Source: Pseudomonas arsenicoxydans
GTDB taxonomy: Bacteria; Pseudomonadota; Gammaproteobacteria; Pseudomonadales; Pseudomonadaceae
NCBI RefSeq assembly: GCF_900103875.1
Contig: NZ_LT629705.1
Location: forward strand, 5,465,001 to 5,529,000
Reading direction: 5' to 3'
DNA: 64,000 bases
A program made the translations under genes and the position numbers. Under the pieces are notes generated by a model that was not told the origin of the DNA, ran no database searches, and saw only the letters and a list, made by a program, of their open reading frames with translations. Positions 37,343-46,571 of this stretch are shown piece after piece (position 1 is the stretch's first letter; each line of letters begins with the position of its first letter).

Positions 37343-37903
37343 TTGAAAATTTCAACACTCTGCGCTACCGGGAGCCTGTTGGTTTCGACGGCAGCGTCTG
37401 CCACGGGGATTGTTCCGGTCCTGGACCTGGATTTCACGCGGCCTGCTACCGAAACGCTGAAAAAGCTCGGCATCAACGACGCGTGCATTATTACTGCCCC
37501 AAACCCCATCACGTTCACCTACTGCCGGGAAGGGTCGTCGACGCTCTGGAAATATCAAGCCCTGGACCTCGAGCAAGAGGCGGCAATCCTCAAAGGCGAG
37601 AAATTGCCCTCCGCCGATTACGGGCGAATCACCGTCGTCGAAGCCGACAGCGCCGCGTGCCTGCAAGACAAAACGCCGCCATTGGCCAAGCCGGCCAAGA
37701 CTCGCGGCGTTGCCCTCGGCGTGATCGTGCTGTTTTTGTTGATTGGCTTGCGCTACATCTTCCGGGCAATCAGGCGCGAGCAGCATGCCCCCGCCATTTA
37801 TGCGAACTCGCCCCTGCAGCGATTGAGCGAAACCTTGCCGATCAAGGCGCTGGCGGCATTGGGTCTCGCCGCTGCCGTGGCATTGGTTTACTGCTTTTGG
37901 TGA
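37343..37903 (+). CDS. Hypothetical membrane protein with signal peptide
   Basis: A 186-residue protein with a TTG start (AAGGGG upstream), a signal peptide (about 1-20), a periplasmic domain with three cysteines (DACIITAP, TYCREG, AACLQD), and two C-terminal membrane helices (about 123-140 and 166-185). No family recognised. Isolated gene. Confidence 0.68.
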   Translation: MKISTLCATGSLLVSTAASATGIVPVLDLDFTRPATETLKKLGINDACIITAPNPITFTYCREGSSTLWKYQALDLEQEAAILKGEKLPSADYGRITVVEADSAACLQDKTPPLAKPAKTRGVALGVIVLFLLIGLRYIFRAIRREQHAPAIYANSPLQRLSETLPIKALAALGLAAAVALVYCFW

Positions 37904-37956
37904 GCCAAGCACCCGCTGCCATCGACCCTGGAAGATCGAAACCATGCACGAAGACC

Positions 37957-37999
37957 TGTGGGAGCGAGCAGGTCGGGACGCCGCACCGTCGCTCCCACA
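37957..37999. repeat. Short REP-type inverted repeat
   Basis: TGTGGGAGCGA...TCGCTCCCACA with a short interior; it lies between convergent genes and could terminate both. Confidence 0.7.
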
Positions 38000-38032
38000 T
38001 TCAGCCGGATTTATCGCAAGTGTCTTGCGCCA

Positions 38033-38341
38033 TTACTGGCTGACCACAATCTTCCCGATCATCTGCGGATGCAGCGCACAAAAATACTCGTACTCCCCCG
38101 GTGTGTTGAATACCCAGGAAAAGCTGTCATTGGTATCCAGTGCCCCTGAGCGAAACACCTTGTGGGTTTCCGCCACCGTGTGCGGAATCTGGTCGTCGTT
38201 CACCCACGTCACTTTGGTGCCCACGGCCACGTTCAAATCCTTGGGTCCGAACATGAACTCCTTGATGTCGATTTTCACCTCCTGAGCCCACACCGGCATC
38301 GACAGCAGCAGGCAGGCCACAGCCAACAATCGCTTTTTCAT
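38033..38341 (-). CDS. Periplasmic cupredoxin (amicyanin/plastocyanin-like)
   Basis: A 102-residue small blue-copper protein with a signal peptide (1-19, PVWAQ). Type-1 copper ligands are all present: H54 (IPHTV), C88, H91 and M94 in YFCALHPQM. It likely carries single electrons in the periplasm. It is encoded 15 bp downstream of the metallophosphoesterase on the same strand and shares its ECF-type promoter. Confidence 0.93.
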   Translation of the reverse strand: MKKRLLAVACLLLSMPVWAQEVKIDIKEFMFGPKDLNVAVGTKVTWVNDDQIPHTVAETHKVFRSGALDTNDSFSWVFNTPGEYEYFCALHPQMIGKIVVSQ

Positions 38342-38356
38342 CTGAATGCCCTCCCC

Positions 38357-39325
38357 CTAAACCAATGTCGAATCAATCAGCGCCAGCGGATGCTCGCCCT
38401 GCGTTGCCCGCACATCGGTAACCCCCAGGTAATTGCGCAGCTGATCGGCCGCCACCGTCATCGGCCCTGGCGACGGCGCCGTGCCCGGTGCGGGTTGTGG
38501 ATAAGCCGTACCGCGCGCGGTGTGGAAGGTGATGTTGCCTTCGACCTTCTGGATAACCTGATGAATGTGCCCGTTCAACACCGTTACCGATCCGTACTTG
38601 CGCAGCATGGCAATCGCCTGGTCGCCATCCTCGGTGCCCCAGCCCCACGGCTGATAAATCGTCCACAACGGAATATGGGTAAACACCACGATGGGCGTGC
38701 TGGTCGTGACAGCGCGCAAGTCATCGGCCAGCCAGGCCAGTTGATCGGCGCCAAGGGTCGCTTCACGGCCGGCCTGGAAGTTGAAGACATTGACCAGCGC
38801 AATGAAATGTACGCCGTGGTCATCGAAGCTGTACCAGCCGTTGCCTTTGGTGCCCTTGCCGTAACGCTCCAGGTAAAGCTTGCCGCCGCCCTCGTCGAGG
38901 GTGTCGTGCTCGCCCGGCACGTAGTGCACGGTGGACGGCAGGCCTTTGAGCAGTTGCGCGGCCGTGTCGAACTCCTCGGGCTTGGACAGGTGAGTGATGT
39001 CGCCGGTGTGCAGGATCAGCGACGGCCGTTTCGGCAGCGCAATGACCTTGTCGATGGCCTCCTGCAAGGTCTTCGCGGGCTGCGGATTGGCCTCCTTGTT
39101 GAAGCCAATATGCGAGTCACTGATTTGTACGAAGTGGAAAGTGCTGGCCAGAGCCTTGGGGTCGGCAACATTGCCCGCCTCATCCAGCGCAAAGGCTCGG
39201 GGGATACCGCCGCACAGCGCCCAGATCACCCCCGCCCCGGCCCAGGCCGAGCATTTGAGCAGTGTTCGGCGGTCAGGACTCAGCGGGCCGTCGGTGCGTC
39301 GTAAGTGTTTTGCTTGAATGTCCAT
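38357..39325 (-). CDS. Secreted calcineurin-like metallophosphoesterase
   Basis: A 322-residue exported phosphoesterase. The N-terminus DRRTLLKCSAWAGAGVIWAL resembles a twin-arginine signal with only RR and a lipid-like core. The metal-site motifs appear in order: D-x-H in QISDSHIG, LHTGDIT, GEHD (instead of GNHD), FTHIPL and NGHIH. The substrate is not known; a cyclic-nucleotide or phospholipid-type diester is possible. It heads a leftward operon with the cupredoxin and diverges from the ECF sigma/anti-sigma pair. Confidence 0.9.
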   Translation of the reverse strand: MDIQAKHLRRTDGPLSPDRRTLLKCSAWAGAGVIWALCGGIPRAFALDEAGNVADPKALASTFHFVQISDSHIGFNKEANPQPAKTLQEAIDKVIALPKRPSLILHTGDITHLSKPEEFDTAAQLLKGLPSTVHYVPGEHDTLDEGGGKLYLERYGKGTKGNGWYSFDDHGVHFIALVNVFNFQAGREATLGADQLAWLADDLRAVTTSTPIVVFTHIPLWTIYQPWGWGTEDGDQAIAMLRKYGSVTVLNGHIHQVIQKVEGNITFHTARGTAYPQPAPGTAPSPGPMTVAADQLRNYLGVTDVRATQGEHPLALIDSTLV

Positions 39326-39370
39326 CGGAATTCCCTCGCTGGCGAACTACAGTGATGTAGCTGACACGAG

Positions 39371-39399
39371 GTAAACCTGGCGGAGCGGGACTTTATTCC
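39371..39399 (-). promoter_or_regulatory. ECF-type promoter, leftward (metallophosphoesterase)
   Basis: On the minus strand GGAATA (39394-39399) is followed after 17 bases by GTTTAC (39371-39376), about 46 bp before the metallophosphoesterase start. It mirrors the rightward promoter. Confidence 0.6.
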
Positions 39400-39424
39400 G
39401 GGTCGAAACAAATATTTTTTCCCG

Positions 39425-39453
39425 GGAATAAAACCCGACGTATCACAGTTATA
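39425..39453 (+). promoter_or_regulatory. ECF-type promoter, rightward (sigma factor)
   Basis: GGAATA (39425-39430), 17-base spacer, GTTATA (39448-39453), then the sigma factor ATG at 39479. Identical -35 and spacing to the leftward promoter, with the two -35 boxes forming the arms of an imperfect inverted repeat. Confidence 0.6.
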
Positions 39454-39478
39454 AGGGTGGGACAGTGCGGGAAACACT

Positions 39479-39991
39479 ATGAAGCGATTTGAGGAACTGT
39501 TTGCGCCCCATCTGGACGCAGCCTACAACCTCGCGCGCTGGCTCACGGGCAACGACAGCGCCGCGCGCGATGTCGTGCAGGAGAGTGCCCTGCGCGCCTT
39601 CCGGTTTTTGCATCGCTTCGCTGATGGCAACGCCAAGGCCTGGTTTCTGACCATCGTGCGCAATGAAAGCTACACCTGGCTCAAGGCCTCGGCCGGGCAC
39701 CATTGGGTGTCCATCGGCGATGAACTGCCCGAAGACGACGCAGCGCTGAGCCACGGCCAGAGCCCGGAACTGCTGGCCATTCACACTGAAAATGCGGTGT
39801 TGATCCAGCAAGCCTTGTGCGCCCTGCCGCCGGTGTTTCGGGAGGTGATTGTGCTGAAGGATCTTGAAGACATGCCCTACAAGGACATCGCCCTGGTGGT
39901 CGACATTCCCATCGGCACCGTGATGTCCAGGCTGGCCCGGGCTCGCGCCATGCTCAAGCTCGAACTACTGAAGTTGCATGACCATGAATGA
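39479..39991 (+). CDS. ECF RNA polymerase sigma factor
   Basis: A 170-residue ECF sigma factor. Region 2 shows AYNLARWLTGNDSAARDVVQ and AFRFLHRFADGNAKAWFLT; region 4 shows PPVFREVIVLKDLEDMPYKD and VDIPIGTVMSRLARARAML. It lacks any extra domain. GGGAA precedes the ATG. Its stop overlaps the start of the anti-sigma gene by 14 bases, so both are co-translated. It likely transcribes its own operon and the divergent metallophosphoesterase/cupredoxin operon. Confidence 0.94.
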   Translation: MKRFEELFAPHLDAAYNLARWLTGNDSAARDVVQESALRAFRFLHRFADGNAKAWFLTIVRNESYTWLKASAGHHWVSIGDELPEDDAALSHGQSPELLAIHTENAVLIQQALCALPPVFREVIVLKDLEDMPYKDIALVVDIPIGTVMSRLARARAMLKLELLKLHDHE

Positions 39992-40727
39992 ACTCGACTG
40001 CAAGTCTTGCCAGACGCTGGTGCATGGCTATCTGGACCAGGAACTCGATCCGGCGACAACCGCGAAGGTGGCCGGGCATTTGGCCGGGTGCGCGGAGTGC
40101 GCGCGGTTGCACGATCAGGCAAAGCTGCTGATGGTCAGCGTGAAACGCCAGGCGCCGTATTACCCGGCGCCAGCGTCGCTGGTCGACGGTGTATTGGCCG
40201 CCGTTGCGCCCCGCACAAGTGTCGTCGAGCGTTGGCGCAAATGGATCGCACCGGCCTTTTCAGCGGCAGCGCTGGCTTTGGCGGTGGTGCTTTTTGTGGC
40301 CATGCCTGGCAGTGAACAACCGTTGATGGATGAGGCGGTGTCGAGCCATGTTCGTTCGTTGATGGGTGAGCATTTGAACGATGTGGTTTCCTCTGACCGC
40401 CACACTGTGAAGCCCTGGTTTACCGGCAAACTCGACTTCTCGCCGCCGGTGTTCGATTACTCGGCGCAGGGGTTTCCATTGCTGGGTGGCCGGCTGGATT
40501 ACCTGCAGCACCAGAACACGGCGGCACTCACTTATGGCCGGGCCAAACACATCATCAATGTCTTCATCTTGCCGACCACCGAGGCGGATAAACCACCGAA
40601 AACCCAATCGATTCGTGGCTTCAATGTGGTGTCCTGGCAAGAGAATCACATGCGCTATGTGCTGGTCTCCGATGTCGAGAAAGGTGAGTTGGAGGCGTTC
40701 AGTCAGTTGCTCAAGCATGGTGCTTGA
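39978..40727 (+). CDS. Zinc-type transmembrane anti-sigma factor
   Basis: A 249-residue anti-sigma factor. The cytoplasmic N-terminus carries the ZAS motif H-x3-C-x2-C (GHLAGCAEC) with a first Cys pair before it (CKSC). One membrane helix follows (about 91-109), and a periplasmic C-terminal domain of ~135 residues could sense an envelope signal. The start ATG lies inside the sigma gene; a second in-frame ATG is two codons later. Confidence 0.9.
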   Translation: MTMNELDCKSCQTLVHGYLDQELDPATTAKVAGHLAGCAECARLHDQAKLLMVSVKRQAPYYPAPASLVDGVLAAVAPRTSVVERWRKWIAPAFSAAALALAVVLFVAMPGSEQPLMDEAVSSHVRSLMGEHLNDVVSSDRHTVKPWFTGKLDFSPPVFDYSAQGFPLLGGRLDYLQHQNTAALTYGRAKHIINVFILPTTEADKPPKTQSIRGFNVVSWQENHMRYVLVSDVEKGELEAFSQLLKHGA

Positions 40728-40778
40728 AGAAACAGAAGTGGGTGGTCAGGGTCGTTAAGCGCGAAGATTGCGCCTAAC

Positions 40779-40884
40779 TGATCGTTCCCACGCTCTGCGT
40801 GGTAATGCCTCCATGGACGCTCTGCGTCCACTGTGACGCAGAGCGTCACGGGCTGCATTCCCACGCAGAGCGTGGGAACGATCA
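40779..40884. repeat. Large inverted repeat of the CGTTCCCACGCTCTGCGTGG type
   Basis: Outer arms TGATCGTTCCCACGCTCTGC and its reverse complement end at 40884, with inner copies of CGCTCTGCGTC/GACGCAGAGCG. The right end abuts the LuxR gene's stop codon. A third repeat family of the window; it may also act as terminator. Confidence 0.88.
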
Positions 40885-41721
40885 TCAGTGCTTGCGCAAC
40901 CACTCGATAAACAGCGCAAACAATTCCGACTGCGAACCGATTTCCAGCTTCAGATAAAGGTTCTTGCGGTGCATGCGCACCGTCTCCGGCGAAATGCTCA
41001 TCTGGCTGGCCGTGGACTTCACCGAGTGCCCACGCAGCACCATGTGCGCCACTTCACGCTCGCGCTCGGTCAGCAAGTCGCAGCCAAAGTGTTCGAACGC
41101 CGACTGCACGCGATGCTTGAGATTGTCGCGCCCGCCTTCACCGACGACACTGTGCTGCAAGCCCCGACACCCGAACTCGCTGATGAATTCGCGCACCAGC
41201 GGCTCAACCGCCCGTAACAGGTTCAACTGTTCAGCCCGCAGACTTTCCCCGCCAAACCCTTGAAACAGGCTCACCGACACCTTGGTGTCATTGCCGGTAT
41301 CGACAATATAAAAGCTGTCTTCGGAGCTCCCCGCCTTCAAGTAGTAAGTCTTGTAATACTCGCTGTCGAAGAAGTTGTCCGGGGCGATTTCCTCCAGGTG
41401 ATAAAACCCTTCAGCCAGCCCCTGTTCGACGGCCAGGCAAAACGGGTCGAGCAAGTAGCCGCCGGAAAAATAGCGGTCGATGATCGACTCCCGATATTTT
41501 TCCGGTATGCCGCGCTGATACAACAATTGTGGTGGCCGGTCCTTGTGTTCCAGGCTGATCATCACCGACTCGATGGACACCAGGTGCCCGAAGGCCGACG
41601 CCAGGTGGCGCAGCGCATCGGGCTCATCGATGTGGGCGAACGCCTGGCGCATGTCGCCATGCCACTTATGCAAGGCGCCGAAGGGCAAGGCGATCAACGT
41701 GTCGTCGTTTGGTTTGCTCAT
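40885..41721 (-). CDS. LuxR-family transcriptional regulator
   Basis: A 278-residue regulator with a C-terminal LuxR helix-turn-helix (LTEREREVAHMVLRGHSVKS, SPETVRMHRKNLYLKL, about residues 212-268) and an N-terminal sensing domain of unknown type (aromatic-rich DSEYYKTYYLKAGSSED); it is not a typical autoinducer domain by eye. It is the last gene of a leftward run with a polyamine-type binding protein and an aminotransferase, 53 bp behind the aminotransferase, and probably regulates that operon. Confidence 0.9.
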   Translation of the reverse strand: MSKPNDDTLIALPFGALHKWHGDMRQAFAHIDEPDALRHLASAFGHLVSIESVMISLEHKDRPPQLLYQRGIPEKYRESIIDRYFSGGYLLDPFCLAVEQGLAEGFYHLEEIAPDNFFDSEYYKTYYLKAGSSEDSFYIVDTGNDTKVSVSLFQGFGGESLRAEQLNLLRAVEPLVREFISEFGCRGLQHSVVGEGGRDNLKHRVQSAFEHFGCDLLTEREREVAHMVLRGHSVKSTASQMSISPETVRMHRKNLYLKLEIGSQSELFALFIEWLRKH

Positions 41722-41774
41722 GCCCCGCAGTCTAGCGGGTGAACCGGCCTCTGGTAACCGCAGCGTCAGCGCAC

Positions 41775-43193
41775 TCATTGGCCGAAATACTGGCCGCTCT
41801 GCTCAAGCTCGGCCGCCACTTCAAGGATGCACACCCGCAGGATCTCGACGATTTCATCGACCTGCGCGCACGACAGGATCAGCGGCGGCGACATCACATT
41901 GAGGTGCATGATCGGCCGCACCAGCAGCCCTCTAGCCTGCGCCCGGGAATGAATCATCTCGCCGATGTTGATCTCGTCGGTAAACAACGCCTTGGTGCGT
42001 TTATCGGCGACAAACTCCACGCAGGCCATGAGCTTCTGGCAGCGCACATCCCCCACCAACGGCAAATCGCGCAGTGTCGCCAGACGCTGTTCCAGGTACG
42101 CGCCGACCACGTCGACATGCGCCAACAGATTTTCGCGCTCGATGATCTCGATATTTTTCAGCGCCGCCGTGCAGCACACCGGATGGCCGCTGTAGGTGAA
42201 GCCGTGGGTAAAGCAGCGGCCCTTGCCGGGCTCGGCGATCACCTTCCAGATCCGCTCGGAAAAGATGCAGGCGCCCAACGGCAAATAGGCCGACGTCAGG
42301 CCTTTGGCCGTGGTGATGATGTCCGGCTGCACATCAAACACCTCCAGGGAAGAGAAGAACTTGCCGAGGCGCCCGAACGAGGTAACCACCTCATCGGCGA
42401 CGAACAGAATGTCGTAGCGCTGGCAGACTTCCCACATGCGTTTCAGATAGCCCTTGGGCGGAATGATCACGCCACCGGAACCCATGATCGGCTCAGCAAA
42501 AAAGCCAGCGACCTTGTCCGCACCGATGGACAGAATCTTGTCTTCGAACTCCTCGATCAGAAACTCGAGAAACTGCGCTTCATCCATGCCGTCCGGGGCC
42601 CGGTAAGGATTGGGGTTGGAGACGTGGTGAATCTTGTCATTGGCGTAATCGAATTCCGGCACCCGGTCGGCAGCCTTGTTGCCGATCGACATCGTCAGCG
42701 TGGTGGAGCCGTGATACGCGTTGAAACGGGCAATGACGTGCTTCTTTTCGGGTTTTCCCCGGCAGTTCTGATAGTACTGAATCAGCCGGTACGCGGTGTC
42801 CACGGCGGTGGAGCCACCGGTGGTCAGGAACACGTGATCGAGATCGCCCGGGGCCAGGCTGGCGAGTTTTTCGCACAACTGGATGGCGACGTTGTTGGAC
42901 ATGTCGGAAAACGGATTGGAGTACGCCAATTGCCGCACCTGGTCGGCAATCGCCAGCGCCATTTCCTCACGGCCCAGACCGATGTTCGTGCACCACATGC
43001 CGCCAACGGCATCGAGAAAACGGTTGCCCTGCGCGTCGAAAATGTAGGCGCCGTCACCGGCCACAATGTTCAGCGAACCTTGCTCGGCGTGTTCGTCGAA
43101 CATGTGATAGCCGTGCATGTAGTGGGCTTTATCGGCTTTGACCAACTGCGCGTTATCGACGCTCGACAGCACTTTCTGAGTAGGAGTAGCCAT
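41775..43193 (-). CDS. Class III (PLP) aminotransferase, polyamine/omega type
   Basis: A 472-residue fold-type I transaminase. The PLP motifs are TTGGSTAVDTA (phosphate binding), FNAYHGSTTLTMS, ADEVVTSFGR with the pyridine-N Asp, and TTAKGLTSAYLP with the Schiff-base Lys. N-terminus HMFDEHAEQGSLNIVAGDG. Relatives transaminate putrescine, cadaverine or similar amines with pyruvate. It is 30 bp behind a polyamine-type binding protein gene, which supports an amine substrate. The exact amine is unknown. Confidence 0.92.
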   Translation of the reverse strand: MATPTQKVLSSVDNAQLVKADKAHYMHGYHMFDEHAEQGSLNIVAGDGAYIFDAQGNRFLDAVGGMWCTNIGLGREEMALAIADQVRQLAYSNPFSDMSNNVAIQLCEKLASLAPGDLDHVFLTTGGSTAVDTAYRLIQYYQNCRGKPEKKHVIARFNAYHGSTTLTMSIGNKAADRVPEFDYANDKIHHVSNPNPYRAPDGMDEAQFLEFLIEEFEDKILSIGADKVAGFFAEPIMGSGGVIIPPKGYLKRMWEVCQRYDILFVADEVVTSFGRLGKFFSSLEVFDVQPDIITTAKGLTSAYLPLGACIFSERIWKVIAEPGKGRCFTHGFTYSGHPVCCTAALKNIEIIERENLLAHVDVVGAYLEQRLATLRDLPLVGDVRCQKLMACVEFVADKRTKALFTDEINIGEMIHSRAQARGLLVRPIMHLNVMSPPLILSCAQVDEIVEILRVCILEVAAELEQSGQYFGQ

Positions 43194-43223
43194 ACAAAAA
43201 CCTCAAACCAAAGGGGTAAACGA

Positions 43224-44327
43224 TCAAATTCCGCTCTTCACCGTGCTCCAGACCCGGGTCATGGCGCGCATCTCTTTCGCGTCCTGGGTCTTTTGCGGAA
43301 ACAGCCGCTGGCGGGTTTCTTCATCTGGGTAGATCGCCGGGTTGTTGCGCACATCGGCCTGCACTAACGGCGTGGCGGCCGCGTTGCTGTTGGCGTAGTG
43401 AATGAAGTCCGTCACGTCCGCCATGACTTGTGGCTGCATCAAGTAATCGAGGAACTTGTGTGCGTTGCTCACGTGCGGCGCATCGGCGGGGATGTACATA
43501 TTGTCGAACCAGATCAGCGAACCTTCCTTGGGTATGAAGTAGGCCAGCTTGATCTTCAGCTTGGCTTCTTCGGCGCGGGCCATGGCCGTGGCGTAATCGC
43601 CGGACCAGGTCATCGCCATGCACACATCGCCATTGGGCAGGCTGGTCAGGTAGTTGACCGAATCGAACTTGCGAATGAAGGGCCGCACTGACAGCAGCAA
43701 GTCCTGGGCGGCTTTAAGGTCCTCGGGGGCGGCACTTCTCGGGTCGCGTCCCAGGTATTTCAGGGCCAGTGGAATGACTTCCGTGGGCGCATCGACCAGG
43801 GTCACGCCGCAATCGGCAAAACGCGAGACGATTTTCGGGTCGAAGATCATCGCCAGCGAGCCAATCGGCGCGTCCGGCATGCGTTCCTTGATCTTGTCGA
43901 CGTTGTAGGTGATGCCGTTGCTGCCCCAGGTATAAGGCGCGGAGTACAGCGTACCGGCATCAAAACCCTGCAAGTCCTGCAAGACTTTCGGGTCGAGGTT
44001 GGTCCAACCCGGCAGCAACTTTTTATCGAGTGGCTGGAACACTTTGGCTTTGATCAGCGGCGGCGCCAAAGAGGCATTCAACACCACCAGGTCATAGCCG
44101 GAATGACCTGTCAGCAACTTCGCCTGTACTGTTTCATAGGCATCGAACGTGTCGTAAATCACTTTGATGCCGGTGGCTTTCTGAAAGTCGGCAATGGTTT
44201 TTTCGCCGATGTAATCGGCCCAGTTATAAAGCCGCAGCGTATTGCCGTCGTCCACTTCGGCGGCGTGGACGCCTACCGACAGCGGCACAAGTAACGCACC
44301 AAACATCACCAAGAAGGCCTTGCGCAT
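43224..44327 (-). CDS. Polyamine-type periplasmic binding protein (PotF/SpuD-like)
   Basis: A 367-residue exported solute-binding protein with a signal peptide (about 1-22). The mature start LRLYNWADYIGEKTIADF and the blocks YDLVVLNAS and YSAPYTWGSNGI are those of PotD/PotF/SpuD family proteins for putrescine or spermidine. No permease or ATPase gene lies nearby, so it may serve a transporter encoded elsewhere. First gene of the leftward operon. Confidence 0.92.
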   Translation of the reverse strand: MRKAFLVMFGALLVPLSVGVHAAEVDDGNTLRLYNWADYIGEKTIADFQKATGIKVIYDTFDAYETVQAKLLTGHSGYDLVVLNASLAPPLIKAKVFQPLDKKLLPGWTNLDPKVLQDLQGFDAGTLYSAPYTWGSNGITYNVDKIKERMPDAPIGSLAMIFDPKIVSRFADCGVTLVDAPTEVIPLALKYLGRDPRSAAPEDLKAAQDLLLSVRPFIRKFDSVNYLTSLPNGDVCMAMTWSGDYATAMARAEEAKLKIKLAYFIPKEGSLIWFDNMYIPADAPHVSNAHKFLDYLMQPQVMADVTDFIHYANSNAAATPLVQADVRNNPAIYPDEETRQRLFPQKTQDAKEMRAMTRVWSTVKSGI

Positions 44328-44556
44328 AGCAAATTCACCTTATCAAGCGAGTTCCGTTCTGGATGAGCGGATGAATCAACTATCGAGCGGTTCGGCAAAC
44401 GGCACCATACCCCGAATGGGTGTGTGCGCCGGTTCGTGCCGTTCGCGAGGCCCCAACATGGCAAAAAGCAGCAGTTTCGTTGACTCGTTTTGTCATAGAT
44501 CCGGCATGGGTCGCGCGCTTAGAGTGCCCTTCGCACCGTTTATCCAGGGCAAGCAC

Positions 44557-45339
44557 ATGAACGACCTGATCAAACAAGAACGAAACGAAGGCGTACTGAC
44601 GCTCACCTTTGACCGCCCCGACAAACTCAATGCACTGAACAACCGCATGTACACGCATCTGGCCGACTTGTTACTGGCCGCTGACGAAGACGACCAGACC
44701 GGCGTGATTATCGTCACCGGTGGCGCTTCGTGCTTTACCAGCGGCAACGATCTGGCGGATTTTCTCCAGCATCCACCGACCGATCTGGACAGCCCGGCGT
44801 TTCGCCTGATGCGCGTGGTCATCCACCTGCAAAAACCGTTGATCGCCGCGGTGTGTGGAGCGGCCATCGGGATTGGCACCACCTTGCTGCTGCATTGCGA
44901 TCAGGTGCTGGTCACGCGAAACGCGAAGCTGCGCATGCCATTCGTGAACCTGGGCCTGTGCCCGGAGTTCGGCGCCAGCCTGCTGCTGCCACGCCTGCTT
45001 GGCCATGCCCGGGCGGCGCGCCTGTTGCTGTGGGGCGACAGCCTCGACGGTGCCGCCGCCGTTGCCTGTGGCTTGGCCAACGAACTGTTCGACGACGGTC
45101 AACAGTGCCTGGCGGCCGCGCAACACATGGCTCGGCGCCTGCTGGCGCTGCCCCAGGAATCCCTGCGCCAGACCCGGCAATTGCTCAAACAGACGACGAT
45201 GCCGGAACTGCAAGCGACCATTCGCCAAGAGAATTTGCTGTTCATCAAGCGCCTGAAAAGCCCTGAAGCGCAGACAGCTTTGAACGCCATACTTAATCGA
45301 AGTACCGATAAGAAATCACTCACAGGACAGCCGTCATGA
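44557..45339 (+). CDS. Enoyl-CoA hydratase/isomerase family protein
   Basis: A 260-residue crotonase-fold enzyme: FDRPDKLNALN, TGGASCFTSGNDLADF (oxyanion loop, with the usual AGAD region changed to SGND), and AAVCGAAIGIGTTLLLHCD. The first hydratase Glu is in the CPEFGAS block region. It probably handles a CoA-activated alkenoate or a degradation intermediate. Its stop overlaps the thiolase start (ATGA), linking it to beta-oxidation-like chemistry. Confidence 0.92.
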   Translation: MNDLIKQERNEGVLTLTFDRPDKLNALNNRMYTHLADLLLAADEDDQTGVIIVTGGASCFTSGNDLADFLQHPPTDLDSPAFRLMRVVIHLQKPLIAAVCGAAIGIGTTLLLHCDQVLVTRNAKLRMPFVNLGLCPEFGASLLLPRLLGHARAARLLLWGDSLDGAAAVACGLANELFDDGQQCLAAAQHMARRLLALPQESLRQTRQLLKQTTMPELQATIRQENLLFIKRLKSPEAQTALNAILNRSTDKKSLTGQPS

Positions 45340-46517
45340 ACACCCCGGAAGTATTTGTTGTCAGCGCCGCACGCACCGCCATCGGCTCCTTTGGTGGCTC
45401 ACTCAAGGATGTGCCCCTGGCCGATCTGGCGACCACGGCCGTCAAGGCCGCCTTGCAACGCTCCGGCGTCGACCCGGCGCAGGTTGGCCACCTGGTGATG
45501 GGCAACGTGATCCCGACCGAAACCCGCGATGCCTACATCTCCCGGGTGGCCGCGATGAACGCCGGCCTGCCCAAGGAAACACCGGCCTACAACGTCAACC
45601 GCCTCTGCGGTTCCGGCCTGCAAGCGATCATCAGCGCGGCCCAGACCTTGATGCTGGGCGACGCCGAAATCGCGATTGGCGCCGGTGCCGAATCCATGAG
45701 CCGTGGTCCGTACCTGATGCCTTCCGCCCGTTGGGGCGCGCGCATGGGCAACGTCCAGGCCATCGATTACATGCTGGGCATCCTGCATGACCCGTTCCAG
45801 GCCATCCACATGGGCATCACCGCCGAGAACGTCGCCGAGCGCAACGGCATCACCCACGAGATGCAGGACGCCCTTGCCCTGGAAGATCAAAAACGTGCCG
45901 CGTTTGCAATTGCCAATGGCTATTTCAGCGAGCAAATCGCCGCGGTCGAAATCCGCGGTCGCAAGGAAACCACGCTGTTCAACGTCGACGAGCATCCGCG
46001 TTCCACTTCGCTGGAACAGCTGGCGCAAATGAAGCCGGCGTTCAAGAAAGACGGTTCGGTCACGGCGGGTAACGCGTCAGGTCTGAACGACGGCGCCGCT
46101 GCGCTGGTCATGGCCACCGGCAGCGCGGTTCAGGTCAATAACCTGCGTCCACTGGCTCGTTTGGTCAGCTATGCCCACGCCGGTGTTGAGCCAGAATTGA
46201 TGGGCCTCGGGCCGATTCCCGCCACGCGCCTGGCGCTCAAACGCGCCGGCCTGACGGTGGCTGATCTGGACGTGATCGAAGCCAACATCGCCTTCGCCGC
46301 CCAGGCTTGCGCGGTCAGCCAAGAACTGGATTTGGACCCGGCCAAGGTCAATCCGAACGGTTCGGGCATTGCCCTGGGCCACCCGGTCGGCGCGACAGGC
46401 GCGATCATCGCCACCAAAGCCATCCACGAACTGCACCGCATCAACGGCCGTTATGCGCTGGTGACGATGTGCATCGGCGGCGGCCAGGGGATCGCGGCGA
46501 TTTTCGAACGGGTTTAA
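45336..46517 (+). CDS. Acetyl-CoA C-acyltransferase (thiolase)
   Basis: A 393-residue thiolase. The acyl-accepting nucleophile C91 is in NRLCGSGLQA, the catalytic His in GHPVGATGA, and the second Cys in MCIGGGQG. Degradative or biosynthetic direction cannot be told. It overlaps the enoyl-CoA hydratase gene by 4 bp. It is followed by a strong hairpin that separates it from a convergent carrier gene. Confidence 0.95.
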   Translation: MNTPEVFVVSAARTAIGSFGGSLKDVPLADLATTAVKAALQRSGVDPAQVGHLVMGNVIPTETRDAYISRVAAMNAGLPKETPAYNVNRLCGSGLQAIISAAQTLMLGDAEIAIGAGAESMSRGPYLMPSARWGARMGNVQAIDYMLGILHDPFQAIHMGITAENVAERNGITHEMQDALALEDQKRAAFAIANGYFSEQIAAVEIRGRKETTLFNVDEHPRSTSLEQLAQMKPAFKKDGSVTAGNASGLNDGAAALVMATGSAVQVNNLRPLARLVSYAHAGVEPELMGLGPIPATRLALKRAGLTVADLDVIEANIAFAAQACAVSQELDLDPAKVNPNGSGIALGHPVGATGAIIATKAIHELHRINGRYALVTMCIGGGQGIAAIFERV

Positions 46518-46526
46518 GTGTCATCG

Positions 46527-46553
46527 CGATGTCCGGCGCAACGCCGGGCATCG
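46527..46553. terminator. Bidirectional stem-loop terminator
   Basis: CGATG, a mismatch, CCGGCG, loop CAA, CGCCGG, mismatch, CATCG: a strong stem between convergent genes, without an obvious T run. Confidence 0.65.
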
Positions 46554-46571
46554 TGTTCGCTTAATGGTTTT

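Noticed and set aside
41739..43367. Rightward frame of 542 codons
   Set aside because: Antisense to the class III aminotransferase, whose PLP motifs are clear on the minus strand.
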